This document shows positions 50,731-58,482 of a stretch of 64,000 bases of DNA, piece after piece. Origin of the DNA: Acidobacteriota bacterium (GTDB taxonomy: Bacteria > Acidobacteriota > Terriglobia > Bryobacterales > Bryobacteraceae). The notes beneath the pieces were generated by a model that was not told where the DNA came from, made no database searches, and saw only the letters and a list, made by a program, of their open reading frames with translations. The position numbers and the translations under genes are program-made. The stretch's first letter is position 1. Each line of letters starts with the position of its first letter. The stretch is from contig JACQZR010000087.1 of assembly GCA_016213775.1 (NCBI GenBank), positions 50,652 through 114,651 on the forward strand, given 5' to 3'.

Positions 50731-51529
50731 CATATGATTCCCGGGATTCGAATTCCTGCGCCAAGCGCAGATACTCGCGCATTCCGTCATGATGGCGCGC
50801 GGTGAGGTGAAAAACAATGTGGCGCGTGAGGTAGTCGCGCCCCAGATTTTGCGGGATGCCCCGATTGGGACACTCCAGTTGCAGGATTTCGTCGATGTGA
50901 TCGAGGCCGTAGCGGCACGATTCGACGAACAGATCGTCCATGCCCGCATCCAGGTGCGAAGCGCGTCCGGCCCAAACGGCGAACACCATCGGAAGGCCGG
51001 TATAAGTGACCCATTCATGGCCGAGGTCGAGGACTTCATACCGCTCGCGCAACGTCACTGGATCGAGGTGCAACGCCGCATCGCCAATCAGCAGCGCGGC
51101 GTCCGCCTCTTCCAGCATCGAAGGCAGGTCGGCGCGAAACGGAGAAACAGCAGGCTCGGAGCCGAAGCGCTCGGCCAACAGGATACGCGCCAACATCACC
51201 GAAGTGCGCGACCCGATGTCGGCAGCCAAAGTCCGCACCCGCGTGAGCGGCATTTTCGAGACAAGCAGAATACTGCGCACAGAGTCATCACATGCGATGC
51301 CCGTCGAGGGCAGCCACGCAAGTTGCTGCCGCGCCACCTCGATCACAGGAACGATGCCGATGTTGGCAATGCCGTTGCGGATATGATCGGCGCACACAGA
51401 AGGCAGCGCGTATTCCAGCCGCACGCGGTCACCCAGAGATGTATGCTCCAGGCCCCACACCAGCGGCGCGGTGTTCAGATAGCTGACCGCGCACACAAGG
51501 GGAAGTGGTTGGGAATGCTCGGGGATCAA
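50690..51529 (-). CDS. mqnA: Chorismate dehydratase
   Basis: 279 residues. The MqnA blocks are CAVSYLNTAPLVWGLE, IANIGIVPVIEVARQ and SRTSVMLARILLAERFG, ending in LGRDYLTRHIVFHLTARHHDGMREYLRLAQE. It converts chorismate to 3-(1-carboxyvinyl)oxybenzoate, the first futalosine-pathway step. mqnC overlaps its end. The promoter-proximal part and the tail of this gene are duplicated at 56477-56900. Confidence 0.92.
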   Translation of the reverse strand: MIPEHSQPLPLVCAVSYLNTAPLVWGLEHTSLGDRVRLEYALPSVCADHIRNGIANIGIVPVIEVARQQLAWLPSTGIACDDSVRSILLVSKMPLTRVRTLAADIGSRTSVMLARILLAERFGSEPAVSPFRADLPSMLEEADAALLIGDAALHLDPVTLRERYEVLDLGHEWVTYTGLPMVFAVWAGRASHLDAGMDDLFVESCRYGLDHIDEILQLECPNRGIPQNLGRDYLTRHIVFHLTARHHDGMREYLRLAQEFESRESYDDSSRSLRLTAKR

Positions 51530-51530
51530 C
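50755..51530. repeat. mqnA repeat, intact copy
   Basis: Left repeat of a pair bracketing 51531-56476. Shares cctgcgcca-gcgcagatac at one end and ctcggggatcaac at the other with 56477-56900. Confidence 0.85.
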
Positions 51531-51852
51531 TTGCCATTTTAGCAGTTAGGCACGCGCCGCTGAGCTGGGCGGTAGCGCTTCCAGTTCCCCTGCGTTCATC
51601 AGAGCATCAATCTCAAGGCCGCGATTGTGCAGTTGCCGCGCGGCGAATTTCCCGAGTTGCGACTAACGCTATCGGCGGTATCGCCTCGGGTGTGTAGATT
51701 CCGCACGACAGGCTCCCTGCTCCATCCGCTAGAGGCGCGCGGCACTGGGCGCGCCAGTGATGGAATCACACGATTGATGATTTTGCCTCTTCGCTCTACC
51801 CTACTTGCACGCCTTCGGCGCGGCTGCTGAGCCTGTCTCCATACTCGTCAAT
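51531..51852. other. Gene-poor spacer with a possible relic
   Basis: No complete gene. On the minus strand 51548-51660 encodes the short run LGKFAARQLHNRGLEIDALM ending at a stop, preceded in frame by stops, which may be the 3' relic of a displaced gene. Not otherwise recognisable. Confidence 0.3.
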
Positions 51853-52650
51853 TCAGCCAGCCTCTCCTGGGCCAGTTTTGCCTACGCCGAAGCCCCCAAT
51901 GTGAGAACATAATTCCGTGCAGATTCGCCTGACGATCTCGTCCTCGATCGCAAGCCGATCGCCAACGCATGAGTCATAGCTCGAAGACCAAAGCTGGATG
52001 CCAGTGCCAATTTCAATCAGCCGCGCCGTAATCCGCAGCCGGTCGCCCGATCGGCGCACGCTGCCTTCCACGACGGCGGAGACGCCAAGCACTTCGCCGA
52101 CCCTGCCCAGATCGCACGCCAGACCTTTGAACACAAAACTCGACGAACGCGCCACCACGGCAAGGCATGCGACGCGGCTGAGCATGCTGGTCAACTCCTC
52201 GGTGAGACCATCGGCGAAGTAGTCGCTGTCCAGCTCCGGACTCAAATTCGCGAACGGGAGCACTGCAAGTCGAGTCCGACGGCCATACCGCGGCGGCGTG
52301 CTGCGGAAAACGGGCGCGTAGCTGCCATTGAGGAACTCGATTACGATCGAGTCCTTCGCTCCCTCCCCGTGGTAGTACTCGCACAGTTTTCGTCGCAGCC
52401 GCTGGGCCTCCACACGGACGATGGAGTTCAGACGCGGGTCGAAATCAGGCCCCCTGTCGAACACCTCAAGTCCTATGGAGTACTCCTTCAGAGCGGCTTG
52501 ATTCCCGTTCAACGTCTGCTCGACGCAATAGGAGAGAAAACGGCGCATGCGAGAGGATGAGGAGAACTGCGACGCGCTCAGAATCCGAGCCAGTTGCTCG
52601 CCGACCGACAAGGGCTCCAAGCCCGCCTGGGCTGGGGATCTCGCGGGCAT
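51853..52650 (-). CDS. TolB-N/FlgO-like protein, short form
   Basis: 265 residues from the ATG at 52650 (MPARSPAQAGLEPLSV). Two parts: residues about 15-110, SSSRMRRFLSYCVEQTLNGNQAALKEYSIGLEVFDRGPDFDPRLNSIVRVEAQRLRRKL, a domain found at the N-terminus of Acidobacteria sensor-like proteins; and about 125-250, RLAVLPFANLSPELDSDYFADGLTEELTSML to VVEGSVRRSGDRLRITARLIEIGTGIQLWS, the TolB-N/FlgO domain. In relatives this is followed by a long TPR or WD40 region; here the protein ends shortly after. Possibly truncated. Function unknown. Confidence 0.7.
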   Translation of the reverse strand: MPARSPAQAGLEPLSVGEQLARILSASQFSSSSRMRRFLSYCVEQTLNGNQAALKEYSIGLEVFDRGPDFDPRLNSIVRVEAQRLRRKLCEYYHGEGAKDSIVIEFLNGSYAPVFRSTPPRYGRRTRLAVLPFANLSPELDSDYFADGLTEELTSMLSRVACLAVVARSSSFVFKGLACDLGRVGEVLGVSAVVEGSVRRSGDRLRITARLIEIGTGIQLWSSSYDSCVGDRLAIEDEIVRRICTELCSHIGGFGVGKTGPGEAG

Positions 52651-52665
52651 GTTCACTCCTTCCAA

Positions 52666-52926
52666 CGCGCCCTATTTCCCCAGCGGGCGACGGACCTAAC
52701 GGTTAGCTAGCCTCGAACCCCTTTAACAACGTATCGTATCGGCGTAGTCTGAGGGTGTCAAGGTCTTTCCTGTACCAGGAGTACGAGTGTAGTGTGTACT
52801 AGGCTTTCTCGATTGCGGTTCACCGGTTTGGTAATCGGCTCATGGCTATGTAGTGCGGAGCCGAGCAGTCCAGTGGCTGTCACGAGTAGTCGTAAGCAGG
52901 AGGAGTTCTCATGCGTTTTCGACGAC
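52666..52926. promoter_or_regulatory. Upstream region, divergent from the TolB-N gene
   Basis: No gene seen. AT-richer than the surroundings near 52695-52745 and probably contains promoters for the TolB-N gene (minus) and for the plus-strand genes that follow. Confidence 0.3.
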
Positions 52927-53356
52927 ATGGATTCCTGGAGGCGACTTCGGCCGGAGCCGTCCTTTACTACTTCTGCGGCGCCTGCCAAATACGCCGAGCC
53001 CCCCGCGCCGCCGGCCACTCAGTTTCGGGTCAAGACCGTCCTCCCGTATCAGGAGCGTGACATTTTGGAGACCGTGGTCACGCTCGAATCAACTCCTGCT
53101 CCAGGCACACCACGTGACAGTGATCGTATTTCAGCGTTCAGTTCAACAGATCGAGATTGCCGGCCGACCTGGTCCGGATCAGTCGCTAGCCGACCTGTTA
53201 ATCGAGTCGCCTCCTGTGACGCTCGCAGGCCGGACGGTGGCCATCGGCTCCGGATTGACGGAAGGCGCGAATGCCACCTTCACGCTGTCAGGCGGCACGG
53301 TAGCCGGAAGTCGCGCCACGAATCGCCCGGCAAAGTTCCGGGCAGTTGTACGTTGA
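52927..53356 (+). pseudogene. Hypothetical small gene, probably frameshifted
   Basis: Two frames look coding in turn: 52927 to about 53095 (MDSWRRLRPEPSFTTSAAP to LPYQERDILETVVTLES) and about 53095-53356 in the next frame (QQIEIAGRPGPDQSLADLLIE, then TLAGRTVAIGSGLTEGANAT). Joined by one shift they would give about 142 residues. No signal peptide, no family recognised. Weakly supported; it precedes the giant secreted protein by 88 nt. Confidence 0.3.
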
Positions 53357-53444
53357 GCCTACTTGGCATGCGTTCCAGGATGGTGATCCGAATTGGCTGT
53401 AGGCGCCGGAGTGGGCGAGTCTATCTGCCGGCAGGAGGTGAGGA

Positions 53445-56400
53445 ATGCGGAAGCATCATTGTCGTTATGTATTGAACGCTGTGGGACTGCTGATACTGTG
53501 CGCGCAAATAGCAATGGCAGTGAAGCCCGTTGTCAAGGTTGTGCCGTGGGATCCGAACAACCCATTGACACCGCACGACACCTACAGTGGAAAGATGATC
53601 ACTCTGAAGGGAACCTCGGATGTACCCTCGTATGACTGGAATCCATTCTTAGATGATTTCGAGTATACCTGGGACTTCGGTGATGGCACTCCGGCCCAGA
53701 CGGGAAAGGTGTCTCCCTATATAGGTGATTACAATTTTTCCTGGCAGCGGGGCCGCTACGCGATCGATGCAACGCACATCTATGCGGCTCCGGAGGGCAC
53801 ATTGATTACGGCGCGCCTGACAGTCAGAGACAATCGGATGGCGCAAAGCACGACGGTCGAGTACTACATTGCGATCCGTGCAAAGGCGCTGCCTGTCGAG
53901 GTCAATGTCGCGATTGATGAGGGTTTGTGGTATCTGCATAAAACCATGTCCCGATACATGGAGGCAGGCTTGGAGGTGGGCGACTGGGAAGGTGGCTGTC
54001 CCTTACGGCTTTGCTTCGCGTCGGGCGGCGCTTCCCCCATCACGGCTTCCAACGTACACGCGTTCCTGGCGCATGGACACCGGGAGGACGGGAATCCAGC
54101 CAATCCGTACACGGAAACGGTCGCGCGCGGGATGAAGGGACTATTCCGCTTTCTGTCTTCTGTATCGATTCCTTCTTCAATACCCAACTACCGAGGCACG
54201 TTCAACCCGGACACCAACAGCAACGGCAGTGGCGTACGTGAACACGGAGGAAGCGCCGGCGTCATGGGCGCGATAAACGCGATCATCGCCGCAGGCACAC
54301 CCAACCGGATTGTGGCGACGGGTGAGTCTGGGATTATCGGACGTATGTATAAGACTGTTGTTCAGGACATGGTGGACGCCTTCCTCGCTTGCCAGTACTA
54401 CGGACCCCAAGGCGGTGGCTGGGACGCTGTCTGCAACGGATTTCCAGACAACTACTATTCTTTTTCGCCGGCGATCGGACTGCTTCGCGCTGAGCGGGAC
54501 CTGGGAATCCCCATTCCCGGGCCGGTTGAGGCGGCAAACGAGGACTGGACCACCTACTCTCAAGACTCTATAACGGGTGTGTTCGGCTGGGGCGATGGAC
54601 CGTGGGCAGTCCGAACTGCTTCCGGCATGGTTCAGTTGGCCTGGACCGGAATTGGGCGTGGCAACCCAAGGTGGGATAAAGCAGAAACCCTCATGCGCGA
54701 CAACTTCGGTAACGCTGGTGGGCCCGTCGTGGCGCTCAGGGATTACTACCGTGCGCTCCTTTCGTTCACCCAGGCGATGTTGGTGCACGACAGCAACGAT
54801 GACGGCATCGCTGAGCCGATCACGCTCCTGCAGTCTTCTACCCCCGGCATCAACCCGATCGACTGGTACGCAGCGGAAGTTGCGTTAGGGAGCCCCACCG
54901 ACGGAGTTGCCAGGAAGTTGGTGAACGATCAGAGCACCGCTGGATACTGGTCGGGACACATGATCTTCGACATCGAGTTTCCGTTTGACACAGCATCGGC
55001 ACTCATCATGCTCCGGCGAACCGCGTGGCCTACGCCCGGCTCCATCACCATTATCAAGGATGCCGTGCCCGACGACGCCCAGGATTTTTCGTTCACCACC
55101 ACCGGCGGGGCTCCTCTCGGCGGCGGTTTTAGTCTAGACGACGATGCCAACGCGACACTGACCAACACCCAGGTGTTCAGCAATGTGCCTCCGGGAAGTT
55201 ATTCTGTAACAGAGGGCGCCGATCCGAGCGGCTGGCAGTTCACCAGCTTGTACTGTATTGCCTCCGGTACGGGCACGTCCGTCACGACGTCCGGCAAGAC
55301 GGCCAGTATCACCATAGCGGCCGGGGGCAATGTCACCTGTACCTACACCAACACCAAGCGGGCAATCCTACGCATCTCCAAGGCGACTATTCCTGCGGGC
55401 GACGCCACTTCGTTCACCTTCACCCCGACTGGCTTGAGCGGCGGCACGGCTTTTGCGCTGAGCCATGGTCAGACGTTTTCGTCGGGCTTTCTCCTTCCCA
55501 ACATCGCGTATTCGGCCACAGAGAACGTACCAAACAACTTCTCGCTGACTGGCCAGTCCTGTGTCTTCACTGGGACCACGACACCGCATGCCTTCGGGAC
55601 CCCCGCGAATGGGGTGTCGGTGCTACTCCTCCCGGGCGAAGACGTGATCTGTACATTCACTAATACCAAGCTGGCCCAGGCGCGGGTCCGCAAGACCTTC
55701 CAGACTCAGCCCATCACCGGCACCGAGATCTTCACGTTCTCTCTCCGCCAGGGCGCTATCGCAACGGCCAGCGGCAATCCGCTGCAAACGCTAGTGGCCA
55801 ATTCCGCGAACGGTGGAATGCTGAACTTCTCGCCGTTCCTCACGCCGGGCACCACTTACCAGGCCTGCGAGGTCGTGCGGCCAGGCTGGTCGTCCTCCAT
55901 GACGTCGCTCCCGAGTGTATTCGTGATCCAGACCGAGCCTGACGGCGACAACAGCTCGATCTGTTTCAATTTCACTCCCACACCCGGCGAAACAACCCTG
56001 TTCGCCATCGATAACACACCGCCGCCCGGAGGCAATTCCCGCACCACAGGGTTCTGGAAGAACTGGGCCTCCTGCTCCGCTTCGCGCGGCAACCAGGGTC
56101 CGGTGCTCGATCAGACCCTGGCCGCCGCAGGAGGCTCCTTCCTGATCGGTGATGTCGTGGTCGATACCTGCCTGGAAGCAGTGGCACTCCTCAATAAGTC
56201 CGATATCAGTAGCGGCAAAAAGCGGGCCAACGACGCAGGGTTTAACCTCGCAGCCCAACTCCTGGCCGCCAAGCTCAACATTGTGGCAGGTGCGGCGAGC
56301 TGTGCCGCCGCCAACACCGCGATCGCGTCCACTCAGGCCTTGCTCGATCTCGTCAATTTCAGTGGCATCGATGCTACCGCCATGACGTCGGCGCAGGCGA

Positions 56401-56462
56401 CCCTAGCGAACGACTTGGCCGCGACTCTGGGTAGGTACAACAACAACCTTCTGTGTCCGTAG
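53445..56462 (+). CDS. Giant secreted multidomain protein (PKD, alpha/alpha-toroid, prealbumin-fold repeats)
   Basis: 1005 residues, signal peptide ending QIAMA, strong ribosome site (GGAGGTGA). Residues about 30-140 are a PKD domain (FEYTWDFGDGTPAQTG). Residues about 145-520 form a helical repeat domain with ALPVEVNVAIDEGLWYLHKTM and MVQLAWTGIG, resembling prenyltransferase/squalene-cyclase-type toroids, but with no cyclase aspartate motif. Residues about 525-850 hold three prealbumin-like beta domains (PGSITIIKDAVPDDAQDFSF, AILRISKATIPAGDATSFTF, ARVRKTFQTQPITGTEIFTF). The end, from TTGFWKNWASCS, is a separate C-terminal domain seen in other surface proteins. No sorting signal found. Probably a surface adhesin or polymer-binding protein. 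Confidence 0.75.
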   Translation: MRKHHCRYVLNAVGLLILCAQIAMAVKPVVKVVPWDPNNPLTPHDTYSGKMITLKGTSDVPSYDWNPFLDDFEYTWDFGDGTPAQTGKVSPYIGDYNFSWQRGRYAIDATHIYAAPEGTLITARLTVRDNRMAQSTTVEYYIAIRAKALPVEVNVAIDEGLWYLHKTMSRYMEAGLEVGDWEGGCPLRLCFASGGASPITASNVHAFLAHGHREDGNPANPYTETVARGMKGLFRFLSSVSIPSSIPNYRGTFNPDTNSNGSGVREHGGSAGVMGAINAIIAAGTPNRIVATGESGIIGRMYKTVVQDMVDAFLACQYYGPQGGGWDAVCNGFPDNYYSFSPAIGLLRAERDLGIPIPGPVEAANEDWTTYSQDSITGVFGWGDGPWAVRTASGMVQLAWTGIGRGNPRWDKAETLMRDNFGNAGGPVVALRDYYRALLSFTQAMLVHDSNDDGIAEPITLLQSSTPGINPIDWYAAEVALGSPTDGVARKLVNDQSTAGYWSGHMIFDIEFPFDTASALIMLRRTAWPTPGSITIIKDAVPDDAQDFSFTTTGGAPLGGGFSLDDDANATLTNTQVFSNVPPGSYSVTEGADPSGWQFTSLYCIASGTGTSVTTSGKTASITIAAGGNVTCTYTNTKRAILRISKATIPAGDATSFTFTPTGLSGGTAFALSHGQTFSSGFLLPNIAYSATENVPNNFSLTGQSCVFTGTTTPHAFGTPANGVSVLLLPGEDVICTFTNTKLAQARVRKTFQTQPITGTEIFTFSLRQGAIATASGNPLQTLVANSANGGMLNFSPFLTPGTTYQACEVVRPGWSSSMTSLPSVFVIQTEPDGDNSSICFNFTPTPGETTLFAIDNTPPPGGNSRTTGFWKNWASCSASRGNQGPVLDQTLAAAGGSFLIGDVVVDTCLEAVALLNKSDISSGKKRANDAGFNLAAQLLAAKLNIVAGAASCAAANTAIASTQALLDLVNFSGIDATAMTSAQATLANDLAATLGRYNNNLLCP

Positions 56463-56476
56463 ATGGCGGATGCGGC

Positions 56477-56900
56477 CCTGCGCCAGGCGCAGATACTCGC
56501 GCATTCCGTCATGATGGCGCGCGAGATACTCGCGCCCTAGATCCTGCAAATGCCACGGTTGGGGCATTCCAGTTGCAGAATGTCGTCGATGTGATTCAGC
56601 CTATAGCGGCACGCCAGGTGCGAGGCGCGTCGGCCCAAACGGCGAACAACACCTCATCACATTGCGATGCCGGTGGAAGGCAGCCACGCAAGTTGCTGCC
56701 GCGCCACCTCGATCACAGGAACGATGCCGATGTTGGCAATGCCGTTGCGGATATGATCGGCGCACACGGAAGGCAGCGCGTATTCCAGCCGCACGCGGTC
56801 ACCCAGAGATGTATGCTCCAGGCCCCACACCAGCGGCGCGGTGTTCAGATAGCTGACCGCGCACACAAGGGGAAGTGGTTGGGAATGCTCGGGGATCAAC
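56477..56900 (-). pseudogene. Partial degenerate mqnA copy
   Basis: The first 79 codons from 56899 match the intact mqnA (MIPEHSQPLPLVCAVSYL to ARQQLAWLPSTGIA), then the frame stops; more 3' mqnA sequence is present but with several deletions. Right repeat of the pair bracketing 51531-56476. Confidence 0.88.
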
Positions 56901-56908
56901 CTATTAGT

Positions 56909-58387
56909 TTACCAGTCCCGCTTCACCGGCACTTGCGGCTGAGTTTCGCGCAACGCTTCGAGCTCATCGCGCGTGATGACGATGTCGTCCTCCAGGTACT
57001 CCTCATCCGAGTTCACCTTCCAGAGGTCGTAGTTGGCGCCGAGAATATTCCGGGCCGCCAGCAAGCCCGTCAGCATCGAGTGGTCCTGATTGTTGTAATG
57101 GTGCATGCCATTGCGGCCGATGCACTGCAGGTTGGGGGTCTGGGCGAGAAACCGGCGAACAGCCTCCAGGCCGCGCCGATAGGTGGCGTCGTAGACTGGA
57201 TAGGCTTTGGGGGTGCGGACCACCGCACCGTCCACCACCACCGCTCCTGCGCAAAGGCCCAGCTTGCCGAGCTCCTCGCCCGCCAGCCGGATGAGTTGCT
57301 CGTCGGACATCGACCACAGCGAATCGGCTTCGAAGCAGAAGTATTCCATCCCGAGGCAGGTGAACTCATCGGATGGCACCATCTCCGGACTCCAGTTCTT
57401 GAAGTTCTGGATGCGGCCCACTTTCACCGAAGGATCGTGAACGTAGATCCAGTTATCGGGAAAGGCGTCGCGAACTCGCAGTATCAGCGCCACCGTGAGG
57501 AAGTCGCGGTAGTGAAACAGCGACGCAGCTTCGCTGAGGTAGCCGGGCGGAGCCGGGTGCAGAATGCGAATCAGATCGCGAATGGGCATGGTGCTCAACA
57601 CGTGCCCAGCCGGGTAGTAGCGGCCTCCCGCCTCCACACCGGTCACACCGCCGGGGGTCCAGTGGACTCGCGTGACTGGGGAGTTGAGTCGTACCTCGCC
57701 GCCGTTGCCGCGAACCATCGCGGCGACGCGGTTCCACAACATACCGGGGCCGTGGCGCGGGTAATGAAACTCGTGGATCAGGGACTTTGCGGCGGGGCGG
57801 CTTGAGTGGAAGATGGCGGCACGCGCGGCGGAGAGCAGCGACAAGCCGCGGATCCTTTGCGCAGCCCAGGCGGAGTGAATCTCGCGGCAGGAGATACCCC
57901 ATACTTTCTCCGTGTACGACTTGAAGAACATAGTGTAGAGGCGATGTCCGAAGCGGTTCACTACCCAGTCTTCCAGGCAGTCTTCAGGCACACGCGGGAA
58001 CATTCTGGCCTTGCAGTAACTGGCAACGCAGAAAGCGGCTTCGAGGAATCCAAGGTGACCGAGAACATTCCCGGCCTTGAGAGGATAGTCGAAGAATCCG
58101 TTGTTGTAGTAAATGCGTGACAGCCGCGGTCGCGTGAGGAAATCGTCGCCCAGCACCTCGCGCCACAGGTCCTGAATCACCGACAGCTTTGTATAGAAGC
58201 GATGTCCGCCGATGTCGAAGCGATAGCCGTTGTGTTCCACCGTTCGCGAGATGCCGCCTACTACGCCGTCGCTCTCGAGAACGATGCAAGGCGAGGAGGT
58301 GCGGCTGAGTTCGAGGGCAGCAGTCAATCCCGCCGGGCCGGCGCCGATTACCAACGTGGTGGCGCCATTCTGCGCGGCGTTATTCAT
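56909..58387 (-). CDS. NAD(P)/FAD-dependent amine oxidase-fold protein, surface-glycan type
   Basis: 492 residues. N-terminal FAD motif TLVIGAGPAGLTAALELS, IVLESDGVVGGISRTVEHNGYRFDIGGHRFYTKL and the C-terminal GRNGMHHYNNQDHSMLTGLLAARNIL define the protoporphyrinogen-oxidase-like/UDP-galactopyranose-mutase-like group found in polysaccharide clusters. Possible role in modifying a sugar or lipid-linked glycan; substrate unknown. Ends 9 bases beyond the degenerate mqnA. Divergent from the glycosyltransferase gene. Confidence 0.82.
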   Translation of the reverse strand: MNNAAQNGATTLVIGAGPAGLTAALELSRTSSPCIVLESDGVVGGISRTVEHNGYRFDIGGHRFYTKLSVIQDLWREVLGDDFLTRPRLSRIYYNNGFFDYPLKAGNVLGHLGFLEAAFCVASYCKARMFPRVPEDCLEDWVVNRFGHRLYTMFFKSYTEKVWGISCREIHSAWAAQRIRGLSLLSAARAAIFHSSRPAAKSLIHEFHYPRHGPGMLWNRVAAMVRGNGGEVRLNSPVTRVHWTPGGVTGVEAGGRYYPAGHVLSTMPIRDLIRILHPAPPGYLSEAASLFHYRDFLTVALILRVRDAFPDNWIYVHDPSVKVGRIQNFKNWSPEMVPSDEFTCLGMEYFCFEADSLWSMSDEQLIRLAGEELGKLGLCAGAVVVDGAVVRTPKAYPVYDATYRRGLEAVRRFLAQTPNLQCIGRNGMHHYNNQDHSMLTGLLAARNILGANYDLWKVNSDEEYLEDDIVITRDELEALRETQPQVPVKRDW

Positions 58388-58482
58388 GAATAGATGGTCA
58401 ACAGGCTGCCCACGTTGTATCCTTCCGATGCTATGCCATCATTGTACAACTTGAGCGGGTTATGATGGATTGAATCCGACAC
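58388..58482. promoter_or_regulatory. Divergent promoter region
   Basis: 95 bp between the flavin oxidoreductase and glycosyltransferase starts. Contains AT-richer tatgccatcattgtacaact and tatgatggattg stretches; no firm promoter boxes assigned. Confidence 0.3.

Noticed and set aside
50734..51039. N-terminal extension of MqnC
   Set aside because: Antisense-free but lies entirely inside mqnA in another frame; MqnC homology begins at the ATG at 50730.
56453..57805. 450-residue open frame on the plus strand
   Set aside because: Covers the antisense of degenerate mqnA and the flavin oxidoreductase; no motifs.
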